This document shows positions 33,792-43,419 of a DNA stretch of 64,000 nt, one piece after another (the stretch's first letter is position 1; each line of letters begins with the position of its first letter). The position numbers and the translations under genes are program-made. The notes beneath the pieces are model-generated. The model was not told the DNA's origin, ran no database searches, and saw only the letters and a program-made list of their open reading frames with translations. Where the stretch lies: contig JAETQI010000001.1 in NCBI GenBank assembly GCA_021770755.1, positions 62,001 through 126,000 of the forward strand, in the 5' to 3' direction. The stretch comes from Lachnospiraceae bacterium (lineage in GTDB: Bacteria; Bacillota; Clostridia; Lachnospirales; Lachnospiraceae).

Positions 33792-34283
33792 ATGCAGTTT
33801 CAATATTGTCCCCATTGTGGGAAGAAGGCGGAGATGAGGGAGATCGGTGACGAGGGTGTGATCCCGTACTGCGCACAGTGCGAAGTGCCGTTGTGGGATA
33901 TGTTCACTACCAGCATTATCGCGGCAGTTGTGAATGAATGCGGCGAGGTGGCGCTGCTGCGGCAGAACTATGTCTCGACAACGAACCATGTATGTGTCGC
34001 AGGGGTCATGAAGCCCGGCGAATCCGCCGAGGACACAGTGGTGCGTGAGGTCAGCGAGGAATTGGGACTGGACGTGAAGTCGGTGTCATATGTGAGGAGC
34101 TATCCTTACGAGAAAAAGGATATGCTGATGCTTGGGTTTCAGGCAGTTGTGGAAAAGAAAGATTTTGTGCTGTCGGGGGAAGTGGACGCTGCAGAGTGGG
34201 TGCGGTTCGAGGATGCACTGAGCCTGCTCCGGGAAGGCAGTGTTGCGTGGCAGTTGGTCAGGGAAGTGACCGCACGATCATAG
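33792..34283 (+). CDS. NUDIX hydrolase with N-terminal zinc ribbon
   Basis: The 163-residue protein opens with a zinc ribbon (CPHCGKK and CAQC) and carries a complete NUDIX box, GVMKPGESAEDTVVREVSEE followed by LGL. Zinc ribbon plus NUDIX recalls NudC-type pyrophosphatases, but the protein is shorter. ATG 33792 is chosen because GGGAGAGG precedes it; the upstream frame from 33741 overlaps the previous gene. Confidence 0.88.
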   Translation: MQFQYCPHCGKKAEMREIGDEGVIPYCAQCEVPLWDMFTTSIIAAVVNECGEVALLRQNYVSTTNHVCVAGVMKPGESAEDTVVREVSEELGLDVKSVSYVRSYPYEKKDMLMLGFQAVVEKKDFVLSGEVDAAEWVRFEDALSLLREGSVAWQLVREVTARS

Positions 34284-34295
34284 GATCTCGTCATC

Positions 34296-34355
34296 GCCAA
34301 AAAGCCTTGCTGTATGGGACATCATAAACTGTTCCATGCAGCAAGGCTTTTTGGC
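34296..34355 (+). terminator. Terminator after the NUDIX gene
   Basis: A 17-base perfect inverted repeat (34296-34312 with 34339-34355) with a further inner helix (ATGGGAC with GTTCCAT). The right arm holds TTTTT. Confidence 0.88.
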
Positions 34356-34435
34356 AGGCAACTGACAGGATGTGAGCTGCCGCTATTGTGCTGTCAGAGG
34401 TTTTCGTGTATATTAATAAGCATGGAGGGTACGGT

Positions 34436-36019
34436 ATGGGAAGGACATTTAACACGGCAGGGGTTTGTATTCCAGAACAAAATTATATGGTGGATATCAG
34501 TGCCAGGGTGGACATGATCATTGCAGATTATATTGATGAGGGAAAATACTTTACAGTGAACCGCGCAAGGCAGTATGGCAAATCAACGATGCTTTATCTG
34601 ATGGAACAGAAGCTGCGTGAACGGTATTTGGTCGTGCGGCTGAGCTTTGAGGCTGCTGATGAGATGTTTGTGTCGCTGTATACAATGGCAGTTGGACTGC
34701 TTCGGAAGATCAATCGCGTTTTAAAGAAGCAGGATATTGAACCGTCTCTTTTGGATGATTGGAACCAGCCGGTTTCAGAGCAGTTTCCGTTTGATGATCT
34801 GAGTGAGCGGATTACAGAATTATGCAGCCATTGCGACAAAGAGATCGTATTAATGATAGATGAAGTTGATAAAAGTTCAGATAATCAGGTGTTTCTCTCT
34901 TTTTTGGGATTGCTGAGAAATAAGTATCTGGAGCAGAGGCAGAAAAATGATAGGACTTTTTGGTCTGTGATACTGGCAGGCATTTATGATATAAAGAATC
35001 TGAATCTCAAACTGCATCCTGGTGAGGAGCCAAAGTACAACAGTCCATGGAATATCGCAGTGGATTTTGTAGTGGATATGAATTTTTCGTCGGGGGATAT
35101 CGCGACCATGCTGCAGGAGTACGAGGCAGATCATCATACGGGGATGGACATTGCATATATCGGCAGGCTGATCTACGAGTACACTTCTGGGTATCCCTAT
35201 CTGGTGTCGCGGATCTGTCAGTTGGCTGATGAACGGCTGGCGGGAACAGAAGATTTTCCCGACAAGCGGTCTGTCTGGACACAGAGAGGAATCGTGGCTG
35301 CTGAACAGATGCTCAGAAAGCAGCGTAATACGCTATTTGATGATATGATCAAGAAGCTGGTTGATTTTCCGAAGCTTAAGCGTATGATACAGGATATCTT
35401 ATTTTGCGGAGCTGCCTTTTTGTTTGAGGAGGACAATTACCTGATCAGCCTTGGGTTAACGTTTGGGTTTGTAAAAGAAAATAATGGAATGGTTGCAGTC
35501 GGAAACCGTATTTTCGAGACGAAACTGTATGATCTGTTTCTTTCGGAGATGGCGATCGAGGATACACTTGGTCAAACTGCCCCCATAGAGAAGAATCAGT
35601 ATATCGTTGATGGGAATCTGCAAATGAAGCTGGTGATGGAAAAGTTTTATCAGCATTTTACAGAAATTTACGGGGACAGTGACCAGACATTTGTCGAGAA
35701 GCAGGGGCGGAAGATTTTTTTGCTATATTTAAAACTTATCATAAATGGTACTGGAAATTATTATATTGAGGCACAGACAAGGGATTCGAAGCGCACGGAT
35801 ATTATTGTCGATTACCGCGGCAGGCAGTTTATTATAGAGCTGAAGATATGGCGGGGCAGTGAGTATAACCAGCGGGGAGAAAAGCAACTGTTTGCATATC
35901 TGGATCACTATGGAGCGGAAACAGGGTATTTGCTGAGCTTTAATTTCAATAAAAACAAGATGGTTGGCATACAGGAAATATCATTTGATGGAAAACGGAT
36001 TGTGGAAGTGGTTGTGTAG
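34436..36019 (+). CDS. AAA-family ATPase fused to PD-(D/E)xK nuclease
   Basis: The 527-residue protein has an N-terminal ATPase part with a P-loop-like RARQYGKSTM near residue 45 and Walker B VLMIDEVDK near 140, and a C-terminal nuclease-like region TDIIVDYRGRQFIIELKIW (D...ExK, about 455-475). This is the layout of the AAA-ATPase_like/PDDEXK_9 family, often expanded in gut anaerobes and of unknown role. The P-loop has QYGKST where relatives usually have RFGKS. ATG 34436 follows GGAGG; the longer frame from 34388 lacks a ribosome site. Confidence 0.82.
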   Translation: MGRTFNTAGVCIPEQNYMVDISARVDMIIADYIDEGKYFTVNRARQYGKSTMLYLMEQKLRERYLVVRLSFEAADEMFVSLYTMAVGLLRKINRVLKKQDIEPSLLDDWNQPVSEQFPFDDLSERITELCSHCDKEIVLMIDEVDKSSDNQVFLSFLGLLRNKYLEQRQKNDRTFWSVILAGIYDIKNLNLKLHPGEEPKYNSPWNIAVDFVVDMNFSSGDIATMLQEYEADHHTGMDIAYIGRLIYEYTSGYPYLVSRICQLADERLAGTEDFPDKRSVWTQRGIVAAEQMLRKQRNTLFDDMIKKLVDFPKLKRMIQDILFCGAAFLFEEDNYLISLGLTFGFVKENNGMVAVGNRIFETKLYDLFLSEMAIEDTLGQTAPIEKNQYIVDGNLQMKLVMEKFYQHFTEIYGDSDQTFVEKQGRKIFLLYLKLIINGTGNYYIEAQTRDSKRTDIIVDYRGRQFIIELKIWRGSEYNQRGEKQLFAYLDHYGAETGYLLSFNFNKNKMVGIQEISFDGKRIVEVVV

Positions 36020-36167
36020 CGGAGATTTGGAGATGGAACGGCTGCGTAATAGAGCGGTGGGAAAGGCAGTGAGAAATAAAAGAAAACTTGTAACGAAACA
36101 GTCTATCAGATATAATATAGATGATTTGACCGATCATGAATGAAATTAGGAAAGAAGGAATAGGACG

Positions 36168-36581
36168 ATGTGGCTTTTATTTGCGTTGTTGTCCGCAGTG
36201 TTTGCGGCATTGACTTCCATACTGGCAAAGGTGGGGATCGAGGGAGTCAACTCCAATCTCGCGACTGCCATCCGTACGGTCGTCGTGGTGGTCATGGCGT
36301 GGGGGATGGTCTTTCTGACAAACGCACAGGGAGGGATATCCGAGATCAGCAGAAAGAGCTGGATATTTCTCGTACTGTCGGGACTGGCGACGGGAGCGTC
36401 ATGGCTGTGCTATTATCATGCACTGCAGGTCGGGGAGGTTTCCAAGGTCGTGCCGATCGACAAGCTCAGCGTTGTCATCACGCTGGTGCTCGGATTCGTG
36501 TTCCTGCATGAACAGTTCAGCGCCAAGTCGCTTATCGGCTGTGTCCTGATCGGGGCCGGGACGCTGGTGATGGTGTTGTAG
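36168..36581 (+). CDS. EamA/DMT-family transporter, single-domain
   Basis: The 137-residue membrane protein has four to five hydrophobic spans and one EamA repeat. Most family members have two repeats in one chain (about 300 residues); this half-size form resembles EmrE-like or paired small transporters that work as dimers. GAAGGAATAGGACG precedes ATG. Substrate unknown. Confidence 0.85.
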   Translation: MWLLFALLSAVFAALTSILAKVGIEGVNSNLATAIRTVVVVVMAWGMVFLTNAQGGISEISRKSWIFLVLSGLATGASWLCYYHALQVGEVSKVVPIDKLSVVITLVLGFVFLHEQFSAKSLIGCVLIGAGTLVMVL

Positions 36582-36604
36582 AGTTGATTACAGGAGGTGC
36601 TTAT

Positions 36605-36943
36605 ATGTGTACAGTGTCGCAGTTAAGCGTGATCTCGAAGCAAATGGCAGAATGTTATCAATTGATTTACGGAACGGATATCTCAGGAGTTTTTCTTTAT
36701 GGTTCGTATGCGAGAGGGGATAATGATGTACACTCTGATATTGATATTGTTGCCATTGTCAGGGGAAACAGGTTGGAGCTGCAGCAGAAGCTGAAAAAAG
36801 TATGGGATCGGGCGGCGGATATTGGAATGGAAAATGATGTGGTTGTTTCTCCTACAGTCATTCCATATGATGAGTTTGAAAAATATAAGGATACGCTTCC
36901 TTATTATAGAAATATATTGAGGGAGGGAAAAAGGATTGGATAA
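36605..36943 (+). CDS. MNT-type nucleotidyltransferase antitoxin
   Basis: The 112-residue protein has the minimal nucleotidyltransferase signature GVFLYGSYARGDN followed by HSDIDIVAI. AGGAGG precedes ATG 36605. It overlaps a HEPN-domain gene by eight bases; in such pairs (MntA/HepT type) the nucleotidyltransferase neutralises the HEPN RNase by attaching AMP or by binding. Assignment as antitoxin follows from the pairing. Confidence 0.85.
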   Translation: MCTVSQLSVISKQMAECYQLIYGTDISGVFLYGSYARGDNDVHSDIDIVAIVRGNRLELQQKLKKVWDRAADIGMENDVVVSPTVIPYDEFEKYKDTLPYYRNILREGKRIG

Positions 36944-37310
36944 TCTGTCAAAATATAGATTGGAAAACGCTGAAGAAAAACTTGAGTCCGCCAGGATTCT
37001 TTTGGATGCAGGGAAATATAAGGACTCGATAGGACGGTCTTACTATGCAATCTTTTCAGCAGTGCGCGCAGTTTTAGCAAAAGATAAAGTGGATTTTTCA
37101 AAACATGCCGGAGTGATTGCATATTTCCAGAGGGAATATATTAAAACAGAAGTTTTTGAAAAGAAATATTCAAAGTATCTGCAATCAGCATTTCAAATCA
37201 GAAATAGTTGTGACTATGATGATTTCTTTATTGTGTCAAAACAGGATGCCGAGGAACAATATCAGAATGCAAAGGAGTTCTGCAAAACAATAAAGAACTA
37301 TTTGATATAA
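36936..37310 (+). CDS. HEPN-domain protein, toxin partner of the MNT gene
   Basis: The 124-residue protein has the HEPN helical pattern (SIGRSYYAIFSAVRAVLA) and near the C-terminus IRNSCDYDDF. In this HEPN subgroup the usual R-x4-H nuclease motif is replaced by R-x3-DY, so RNase activity is uncertain. The start is TTG 36936, after GGGAGGGAAAAAGGA. It ends 20 bases before dnaE and shares no terminator with it, so read-through into dnaE is possible. Confidence 0.82.
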   Translation: MDNLSKYRLENAEEKLESARILLDAGKYKDSIGRSYYAIFSAVRAVLAKDKVDFSKHAGVIAYFQREYIKTEVFEKKYSKYLQSAFQIRNSCDYDDFFIVSKQDAEEQYQNAKEFCKTIKNYLI

Positions 37311-37330
37311 AAAGAACATAGGAGAAAGAT

Positions 37331-40300
37331 ATGGCATTTACACATTTGCACGTGCATACGGAGTACAGTCTGCTCGACGGCTCCAATAAGATCAAGGAGT
37401 ATGTCAAGCGCGTCAGGGAGCTTGGCATGGATAGTGCGGCGATCACGGATCACGGCGTCATGTACGGCGTGATCGATTTCTATAAGGAGGCAAAGGCAAA
37501 CGGCGTCAAGCCGATCCTCGGCTGCGAGGTCTATGTCGCACCGGGCTCGCGCTTTGACAAGGAAGTTGGCGGCGGGGAGGAGCGGTATCATCATCTCGTG
37601 CTGCTGGCGGAGAACAACGCCGGCTATGCCAATCTGATGAAGATCGTCAGTAAGGGCTTTACCGAGGGGTATTACTACAGGCCGCGCGTGGACATGGAAG
37701 TGCTGCAGCAGTATCACGAGGGTCTGATCGCGCTCTCCGCGTGTCTTGCGGGCGAGGTGCCGAGACTTCTGGCAAAAGGGCTCTACCAGGAGGCGAAAAA
37801 GACTGCGCAGAAGTACGAGGATTGTTTCGGCAAGGGCAATTATTTCTTTGAGCTGCAGGATCACGGGATCCCTGAGCAGAGGACGGTCAACACGGCGCTC
37901 CTTCGCCTGAGCAGGGAGCTCGACATACCGCTCGTGGCGACAAACGATATCCATTATACGTATAAGGAGGATGCGCAGTCGCACGATATCCTGCTCTGTA
38001 TCCAGACGGCGAAGAAGGTCTCCGACGAGGACAGGATGCGCTACGACGGAGGGCAGTATTTTGTCAAGAGCGAGCTGGAGATGCGGGAGCTGTTTCCGTA
38101 CGCGCAGCAGGCGATCGACAACACGGCGATGATCGCGGACCGGTGCAATGTGGAGATCGAGTTTGGCGTGACGAAGCTGCCGAAGTTCGACGTCCCGCAG
38201 GGATACGATTCGTGGAGTTATCTCAACAAACTCTGTACCGACGGACTGTCAGAACGTTATCCGGACGATGACGGAGAGATCAGGGAAAAGCTGGACTATG
38301 AGCTTGGCGTGATCCAGAAGATGGGGTATGTGGACTATTTCCTGATCGTGTGGGATTTCATCAACTGGGCGCGGGAGCACGACATTCCGGTCGGGCCGGG
38401 GCGCGGTTCGGCGGCGGGGAGCATCGTCTCGTACTGCCTGCATATCACCAATATCGATCCGATCCGGTACAGTCTGCTGTTTGAGCGCTTCCTGAACCCG
38501 GAGCGCGTGTCGATGCCCGATATCGACATTGATTTCTGTTATGAGCGGCGGCAGGAAGTGATCGATTATGTCAGTGAAAAATACGGTCATGACAAGGTCG
38601 TTCAGATCGTTACGTTCGGTACGATGGCGGCAAAGGGCGTGATCCGCGATGTCGGGCGGGCGCTCGACCTTCCGTATAATTATGTGGACGGGATCGCCAA
38701 GATGATACCGAGCGAGGGCAATGCGCCGGTGAACATCACGCGCGCGCTGGAGATGAACCCGGAGTTCCGCACGCTTTACAAGGAAGATGAACAGGTACAT
38801 TATCTGATCGATATGTGTCTGAGGCTGGAAGGCCTTCCGCGCCATACCTCCATGCACGCGGCAGGCGTCGTGATCTGCCAGAAGCCGGCGGACGAGTTCG
38901 TGCCGCTGTCGCGCGGCAGTGACGGCGCGATCACGACGCAGTTTACGATGACCACGATCGAGGAACTCGGACTGTTGAAAATGGATTTTCTGGGGCTCCG
39001 CACGCTGACGGTCATCAAGGATGCGGTGGACAATGTGGAAAAGACAAAGGGAGTCCATATCGATGTCGATCACATAGACTACGATGACAAGAAGGTGCTC
39101 GCCTCTCTCGGAACGGGACGGACGGACGGCGTGTTCCAGCTTGAAAGTCAGGGCATGAAGAACTTTATGAAGGAACTCAAACCGCAGACTCTGGAGGACG
39201 TCATTGCCGGGATCTCGCTCTACCGCCCGGGACCGATGGATTTTATCCCTGCATATATCCGGGGAAAAAATAACCATGCCGCGGTTAAGTACGCCTGTCC
39301 GCAGCTCGAGCCGATCCTGGCGCCCACCTACGGCTGCATCGTCTATCAGGAGCAGGTCATGCAGATCGTGCGGGATCTGGGCGGCTATACATTGGGGCGC
39401 AGCGATCTCGTGCGGCGTGCGATGAGCAAGAAAAAAGCTTACGTCATGGAGCAGGAGCGCAAGAATTTCGTGCACGGCAACGCCGAGGAGGGGGTTCCGG
39501 GGTGCGCGTCATGCGGTATTTCGGAGGAAGTGGCGGACCAGATCTACGGGACGATGATGGATTTTGCCAAGTACGCGTTCAACAAGTCCCACGCGGCGTG
39601 CTACGCGGTGGTGGCATACCAGACGGCGTATCTGAAATATTATTATCCGGTGGAGTTTATGGCGGCATTATTGACATCTGTCATCGACAACGCCTCCAAA
39701 GTGTCGGAGTATATCATGGTCTGCAAGAGTATGGGGATCCAGATCCTGCCGCCCGATATCAATGAGGGCGAGTGCGGATTCTCGGTGTCAAACGGCGCGA
39801 TCCGCTACGCGCTCAACGCGATCAAGAGCGTGGGGAGGACTGTCATCGAAGGCATCGTCGAGGAGCGGCAGGCGCATGGAGATTACCAGAATCTCAAAGA
39901 TTTTATCGAGCGGACACAGCATGTCGAGATGAATAAGCGTGCCATCGAGAATTTCATTAAGGCGGGTGCCTTTGACAGTTTTGGCGCGACCAGGAAGCAG
40001 CACATGAGCGTCTACGCGACGATCCTCGACAGCACCGTGCACAGCAAGCGCGGCGTGACGGCAGGGCAGATGTCGCTGTTTGACATCGTCTCGGAGGAGG
40101 ACAAGAAGGAGCTGGAGATCAGGATGCCCGATGTCGGGGAGTATGAGAAGGAGCTGCTGCTGAGCTTCGAGAAAGAAGTGCTGGGTTTTTATATCAGCGG
40201 ACACCCGATGCAGGAGTACCAGACGGTGTGGGAGAAGCGCATCACGGCAAAGACGTCGGATTTTTATCTCGACGAGGAGACGGGGCTGACACATGTCCAG

Positions 40301-40789
40301 GACAATACCAAGGCGACGATCGGCGGCATGATCATGGACAAGAAGATCAAGTACACCAAGCAGGATAAGATCATGGCGTTCCTCACGGTGGAGGATCTCG
40401 TGGGCAGCATCGAGGTCATCGTGTTTCCGAATGCGTATGAGAAGTACTCGTCAAAGCTTTTGGAGGAAAATAAAGTGTTTATCGAGGGCAGGATCCAGGT
40501 GGAGGACGAGCGCGACGGAAAGCTGATCTGCGAGCGGGTCACCGCCTTTGACGAGATCCCGAGAAAAGTCTGGCTCAAGTTTCCCGACATGCGTACATAC
40601 CAGGATAAGGAAGCAGAACTTTTCGGCGCGATCTACGACTCGGAGGGGATCGACAACGTTGTCATATATATAGAAGAAACGCGTCAGAAAAAAGTTCTGC
40701 CGCCCAATAGAAACATCAAGGCGGACAGCACGATCCTCGACAAACTCCGCAGTCTGTTCGGCGAGGAGAATGTAAAGGTGGTAAGTTGA
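37331..40789 (+). CDS. dnaE: DNA polymerase III alpha subunit (DnaE type)
   Basis: The 1152-residue protein begins with a PHP domain (FTHLHVHTEYSLLDG) and has the polymerase core with GPGRGSAAGS near 355 and catalytic PDIDIDF near 395, a helix-hairpin-helix region near 830 and a C-terminal OB fold near 990-1070. No proofreading exonuclease insert is present, so it is DnaE, not PolC. AGGAG lies before ATG. It replicates DNA together with PolC and is followed by pfkA, a common Firmicutes order. Confidence 0.97.
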   Translation: MAFTHLHVHTEYSLLDGSNKIKEYVKRVRELGMDSAAITDHGVMYGVIDFYKEAKANGVKPILGCEVYVAPGSRFDKEVGGGEERYHHLVLLAENNAGYANLMKIVSKGFTEGYYYRPRVDMEVLQQYHEGLIALSACLAGEVPRLLAKGLYQEAKKTAQKYEDCFGKGNYFFELQDHGIPEQRTVNTALLRLSRELDIPLVATNDIHYTYKEDAQSHDILLCIQTAKKVSDEDRMRYDGGQYFVKSELEMRELFPYAQQAIDNTAMIADRCNVEIEFGVTKLPKFDVPQGYDSWSYLNKLCTDGLSERYPDDDGEIREKLDYELGVIQKMGYVDYFLIVWDFINWAREHDIPVGPGRGSAAGSIVSYCLHITNIDPIRYSLLFERFLNPERVSMPDIDIDFCYERRQEVIDYVSEKYGHDKVVQIVTFGTMAAKGVIRDVGRALDLPYNYVDGIAKMIPSEGNAPVNITRALEMNPEFRTLYKEDEQVHYLIDMCLRLEGLPRHTSMHAAGVVICQKPADEFVPLSRGSDGAITTQFTMTTIEELGLLKMDFLGLRTLTVIKDAVDNVEKTKGVHIDVDHIDYDDKKVLASLGTGRTDGVFQLESQGMKNFMKELKPQTLEDVIAGISLYRPGPMDFIPAYIRGKNNHAAVKYACPQLEPILAPTYGCIVYQEQVMQIVRDLGGYTLGRSDLVRRAMSKKKAYVMEQERKNFVHGNAEEGVPGCASCGISEEVADQIYGTMMDFAKYAFNKSHAACYAVVAYQTAYLKYYYPVEFMAALLTSVIDNASKVSEYIMVCKSMGIQILPPDINEGECGFSVSNGAIRYALNAIKSVGRTVIEGIVEERQAHGDYQNLKDFIERTQHVEMNKRAIENFIKAGAFDSFGATRKQHMSVYATILDSTVHSKRGVTAGQMSLFDIVSEEDKKELEIRMPDVGEYEKELLLSFEKEVLGFYISGHPMQEYQTVWEKRITAKTSDFYLDEETGLTHVQDNTKATIGGMIMDKKIKYTKQDKIMAFLTVEDLVGSIEVIVFPNAYEKYSSKLLEENKVFIEGRIQVEDERDGKLICERVTAFDEIPRKVWLKFPDMRTYQDKEAELFGAIYDSEGIDNVVIYIEETRQKKVLPPNRNIKADSTILDKLRSLFGEENVKVVS

Positions 40790-40809
40790 TACTTTTTTAT
40801 CAAAGAGTA

Positions 40810-40838
40810 TTGTATTCTTGCAAAAAAAAGGGTACAAT
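40810..40838 (+). promoter_or_regulatory. Promoter of pfkA
   Basis: TTGTAT (40810-40815) and TACAAT (40833-40838) with a 17-base spacer, about 70 bases before the pfkA start codon. Confidence 0.65.
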
Positions 40839-40910
40839 CATTTTAGAAAAAAATATTGGAGTTTACGGATATAAATAAGAAGGCAGGTATCATATAGGAG
40901 GTAAAAGGAG

Positions 40911-41885
40911 ATGTCAAAAGAGATCAAGACGATAGGTGTGTTGACAAGCGGGGGCGATGCACCGGGAATGAACGCTGCACTGCGTGCAGTGGTGAGAAAG
41001 GCTCTGACAAACAATGTGAAGGTGAAGGGTATCAAGCGCGGTTACATGGGACTGCTCAACGAGGAGATCATGGACATGGAGGCGTTCAGTGTAGCGGATA
41101 TCATTCAGAAGGGTGGTACGATCCTTGGTACAGCGAGATGCCTTGAATTTAAGGAGGAGAACATACAGCAGATGGCAGCGGAGATCTGCCATAAACATGG
41201 GATCGACGGACTTGTGGTGATCGGAGGTGACGGTTCCTACAGGGGTGCGCAGGGACTTGCGAGACATGGTATCAACACAGTCGGCGTTCCTGGCACGATC
41301 GATCTTGACATTGCGTGTACGGAGTATACGATCGGATTCGACACGGCGATCAATACGGCGATGCAGGCGATCGACAAAGTCAGAGATACCTCTTCCTCGC
41401 ATGAGAGATGTTCCATCATAGAAGTTATGGGAAGACATGCCGGGTACATCGCGCTCTGGACAGGCGTTGCAAACGGTGCGGAGGACATTCTCATTCCCGA
41501 GAAGTACGATTATGACGAGCAGGAGCTGATCAACAATATCGTGCGCAGCAGAAAGAAGGGAAAGACGCACCATATCATTATCAATGCCGAGGGGATCGGA
41601 CACTCCACATCGATGGCGCGGCGGATCGAGGCGGCGACCGGCGTGGAGACGCGCGCGACCATTCTCGGATACCTGCAGCGCGGCGGCAATCCGACCTGTA
41701 AGGACAGGTTCTACGCGTCGATTATGGGTGCTTATGCGGCGGATATCCTCTGCGACGGCAAGTCAAACAGAGTGGTTGCCTACAAGCATGGTTCGTTCGT
41801 GGACTATGATATCGAGGAAGCATTAAATATGAAAAAGACGATCGACGAATATCAGTTTGATATCTGCAGGAAATTGTCGATGTAA
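40911..41885 (+). CDS. pfkA: ATP-dependent 6-phosphofructokinase
   Basis: PfkA phosphorylates fructose 6-phosphate, the committed step of glycolysis. The 324-residue protein shows GVLTSGGDAPGMNAA, VIGGDGSYRGA (glycine after GGD as in ATP-using enzymes) and EVMGRHAGYIAL. The catalytic loop reads PGTIDLDI where most enzymes have PGTIDNDI; the catalytic aspartates remain. AGGAGG lies upstream. It has its own promoter and terminator. Confidence 0.96.
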   Translation: MSKEIKTIGVLTSGGDAPGMNAALRAVVRKALTNNVKVKGIKRGYMGLLNEEIMDMEAFSVADIIQKGGTILGTARCLEFKEENIQQMAAEICHKHGIDGLVVIGGDGSYRGAQGLARHGINTVGVPGTIDLDIACTEYTIGFDTAINTAMQAIDKVRDTSSSHERCSIIEVMGRHAGYIALWTGVANGAEDILIPEKYDYDEQELINNIVRSRKKGKTHHIIINAEGIGHSTSMARRIEAATGVETRATILGYLQRGGNPTCKDRFYASIMGAYAADILCDGKSNRVVAYKHGSFVDYDIEEALNMKKTIDEYQFDICRKLSM

Positions 41886-41912
41886 CACAGATACGAAAAG
41901 ACCGGATAGGCA

Positions 41913-41941
41913 AGCCAGGCTGTCAGAGCCTGGCTTTTTTT
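41913..41941 (+). terminator. Terminator after pfkA
   Basis: AGCCAGGC (41913-41920) pairs with GCCTGGCT (41928-41935), followed by a T-run. Confidence 0.93.
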
Positions 41942-41954
41942 CGCAATTTGCAGA

Positions 41955-41982
41955 TTGTTTTCTCATCCAAACGTGATATAAT
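41955..41982 (+). promoter_or_regulatory. Promoter of the ktrB-ktrA operon
   Basis: TTGTTT (41955-41960) and TATAAT (41977-41982), spacer 16 bases, 47 bases before the ktrB start. Confidence 0.65.
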
Positions 41983-42028
41983 AAAAATAATTTGTCAGGA
42001 AAAACCGAGTTAAAGGAATTATAGAATC

Positions 42029-43387
42029 ATGGGATTATCGTTTAAGAAAAAGAAGATCAAGGCAAGGAGATCCACGACGAGGCAGATCGCGTTTGGCTTT
42101 GCGATGATCATACTGGCGGGGACTCTGCTGCTCACACTGCCCATAGCTAACAGGTCTGGACATGGAGATCTGCTGAGGGCGCTCTTTACGGCGACATCCG
42201 CAACCTGTGTCACGGGGCTGGTGGTCGCGGATACGTATCAGAACTGGACTTTTTTTGGACAGCTTGTCATACTGTGCATGATACAGGTCGGTGGATTGGG
42301 ATTTATGACGATCGGTGCCTATATCTCCGTGCTGCTCAAGAAGCGTATCGGACTGAAAGAGCGGGAACAGTTGCAGGAGAGTGTCAATACGCTGGAGATC
42401 GCGGGTGTCGTCCGGCTGGTCAAGAAGATCGTGCAGGGAGCGCTCTGCATTGAGGGATTGGGCGCGGTGCTGCTGGCGGGCAGATTCATACCGCGGTTTG
42501 GCGTTATGCGGGGGATCTATTTTTCGATATTTCATGCGGTGTCTGCTTTTTGCAACGGCGGATTTGACCTGATGGGTGTGAATGAGGCGTACTCTTCGCT
42601 TGTCGCTTTCGAGGGAGATGTCGTTGTCAATCTTGTCGTGGTGACGCTGATCCTGGTCGGCGGTATCGGTTTTATCGTGTGGGATGACGTGGCGCGGCAC
42701 AAGTGGCATGTCAGAAGATATTTACTGCACAGCAAGATCGTGATCACGACGACGCTGGTCTTGACGGCGGCGGGTACGGTGCTGTTTCTGATCACAGAAG
42801 ATCAGGCGGCTTTTGCTGGAATGAGCCCGCTTGAGCGATTTCTGGGAGCGTTGTTCTCGTCTGTCACGCCAAGAACCGCGGGATTTAACTCAGTGGATAC
42901 GGCGGCGCTGTCGAACTCCGGCAAAATAATAACAATGGTTATGATGTTCATCGGGGGCAGCCCGGGTTCCACCGCAGGCGGGGTCAAGACGACATCGATG
43001 GTCGTGCTGCTGTTCTATGCGGTGGCGATGGTGCTGAACAGGGAGGATATCAATCTCTTTGGAAGGCGGCTGACTGACGAAGTGGTGAAAAAGGCGAATG
43101 CGGTGGTGATCATCAATTCGACGCTGACGATCATCGCGACAGTCATCATAATGACATTACAGCCGCTATTGAATTTTGAGGACGTGTTGTTTGAAGTGCT
43201 CTCTGCGATCGGGACAGCGGGAATGACGGTGGGGATCACGAGGGATCTGAATATGATATCGCGTGTTATTATTATCGTACTGATGTACTGCGGGCGGCTG
43301 GGAAGCCTTTCCTTTGCGCTGGTTTTTGCGCAGAAAAATACCCAGGCGTCTGTCCGGCGGCCGCAGGAAAAGATCATTGTGGGGTAA
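42029..43387 (+). CDS. ktrB: Potassium uptake channel subunit (KtrB/TrkH)
   Basis: The 452-residue membrane protein has the four pore-loop repeats of the TrkH/KtrB family: SATCVTGL, SAFCNGGFDL, PRTAGFNSVD and GSPGSTAGGVKT. It forms a dimeric K+ (Na+-coupled) channel in the membrane, gated by the KtrA ring encoded next. Length and motifs are complete. Confidence 0.95.
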   Translation: MGLSFKKKKIKARRSTTRQIAFGFAMIILAGTLLLTLPIANRSGHGDLLRALFTATSATCVTGLVVADTYQNWTFFGQLVILCMIQVGGLGFMTIGAYISVLLKKRIGLKEREQLQESVNTLEIAGVVRLVKKIVQGALCIEGLGAVLLAGRFIPRFGVMRGIYFSIFHAVSAFCNGGFDLMGVNEAYSSLVAFEGDVVVNLVVVTLILVGGIGFIVWDDVARHKWHVRRYLLHSKIVITTTLVLTAAGTVLFLITEDQAAFAGMSPLERFLGALFSSVTPRTAGFNSVDTAALSNSGKIITMVMMFIGGSPGSTAGGVKTTSMVVLLFYAVAMVLNREDINLFGRRLTDEVVKKANAVVIINSTLTIIATVIIMTLQPLLNFEDVLFEVLSAIGTAGMTVGITRDLNMISRVIIIVLMYCGRLGSLSFALVFAQKNTQASVRRPQEKIIVG

Positions 43388-43419
43388 TGAATATGAGAAG
43401 AATTTCTAGGAGGTAGGGA

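Noticed and set aside
38249-39475. 408-codon minus-strand frame inside dnaE
   Set aside because: Antisense shadow of a GC-rich, highly conserved gene.
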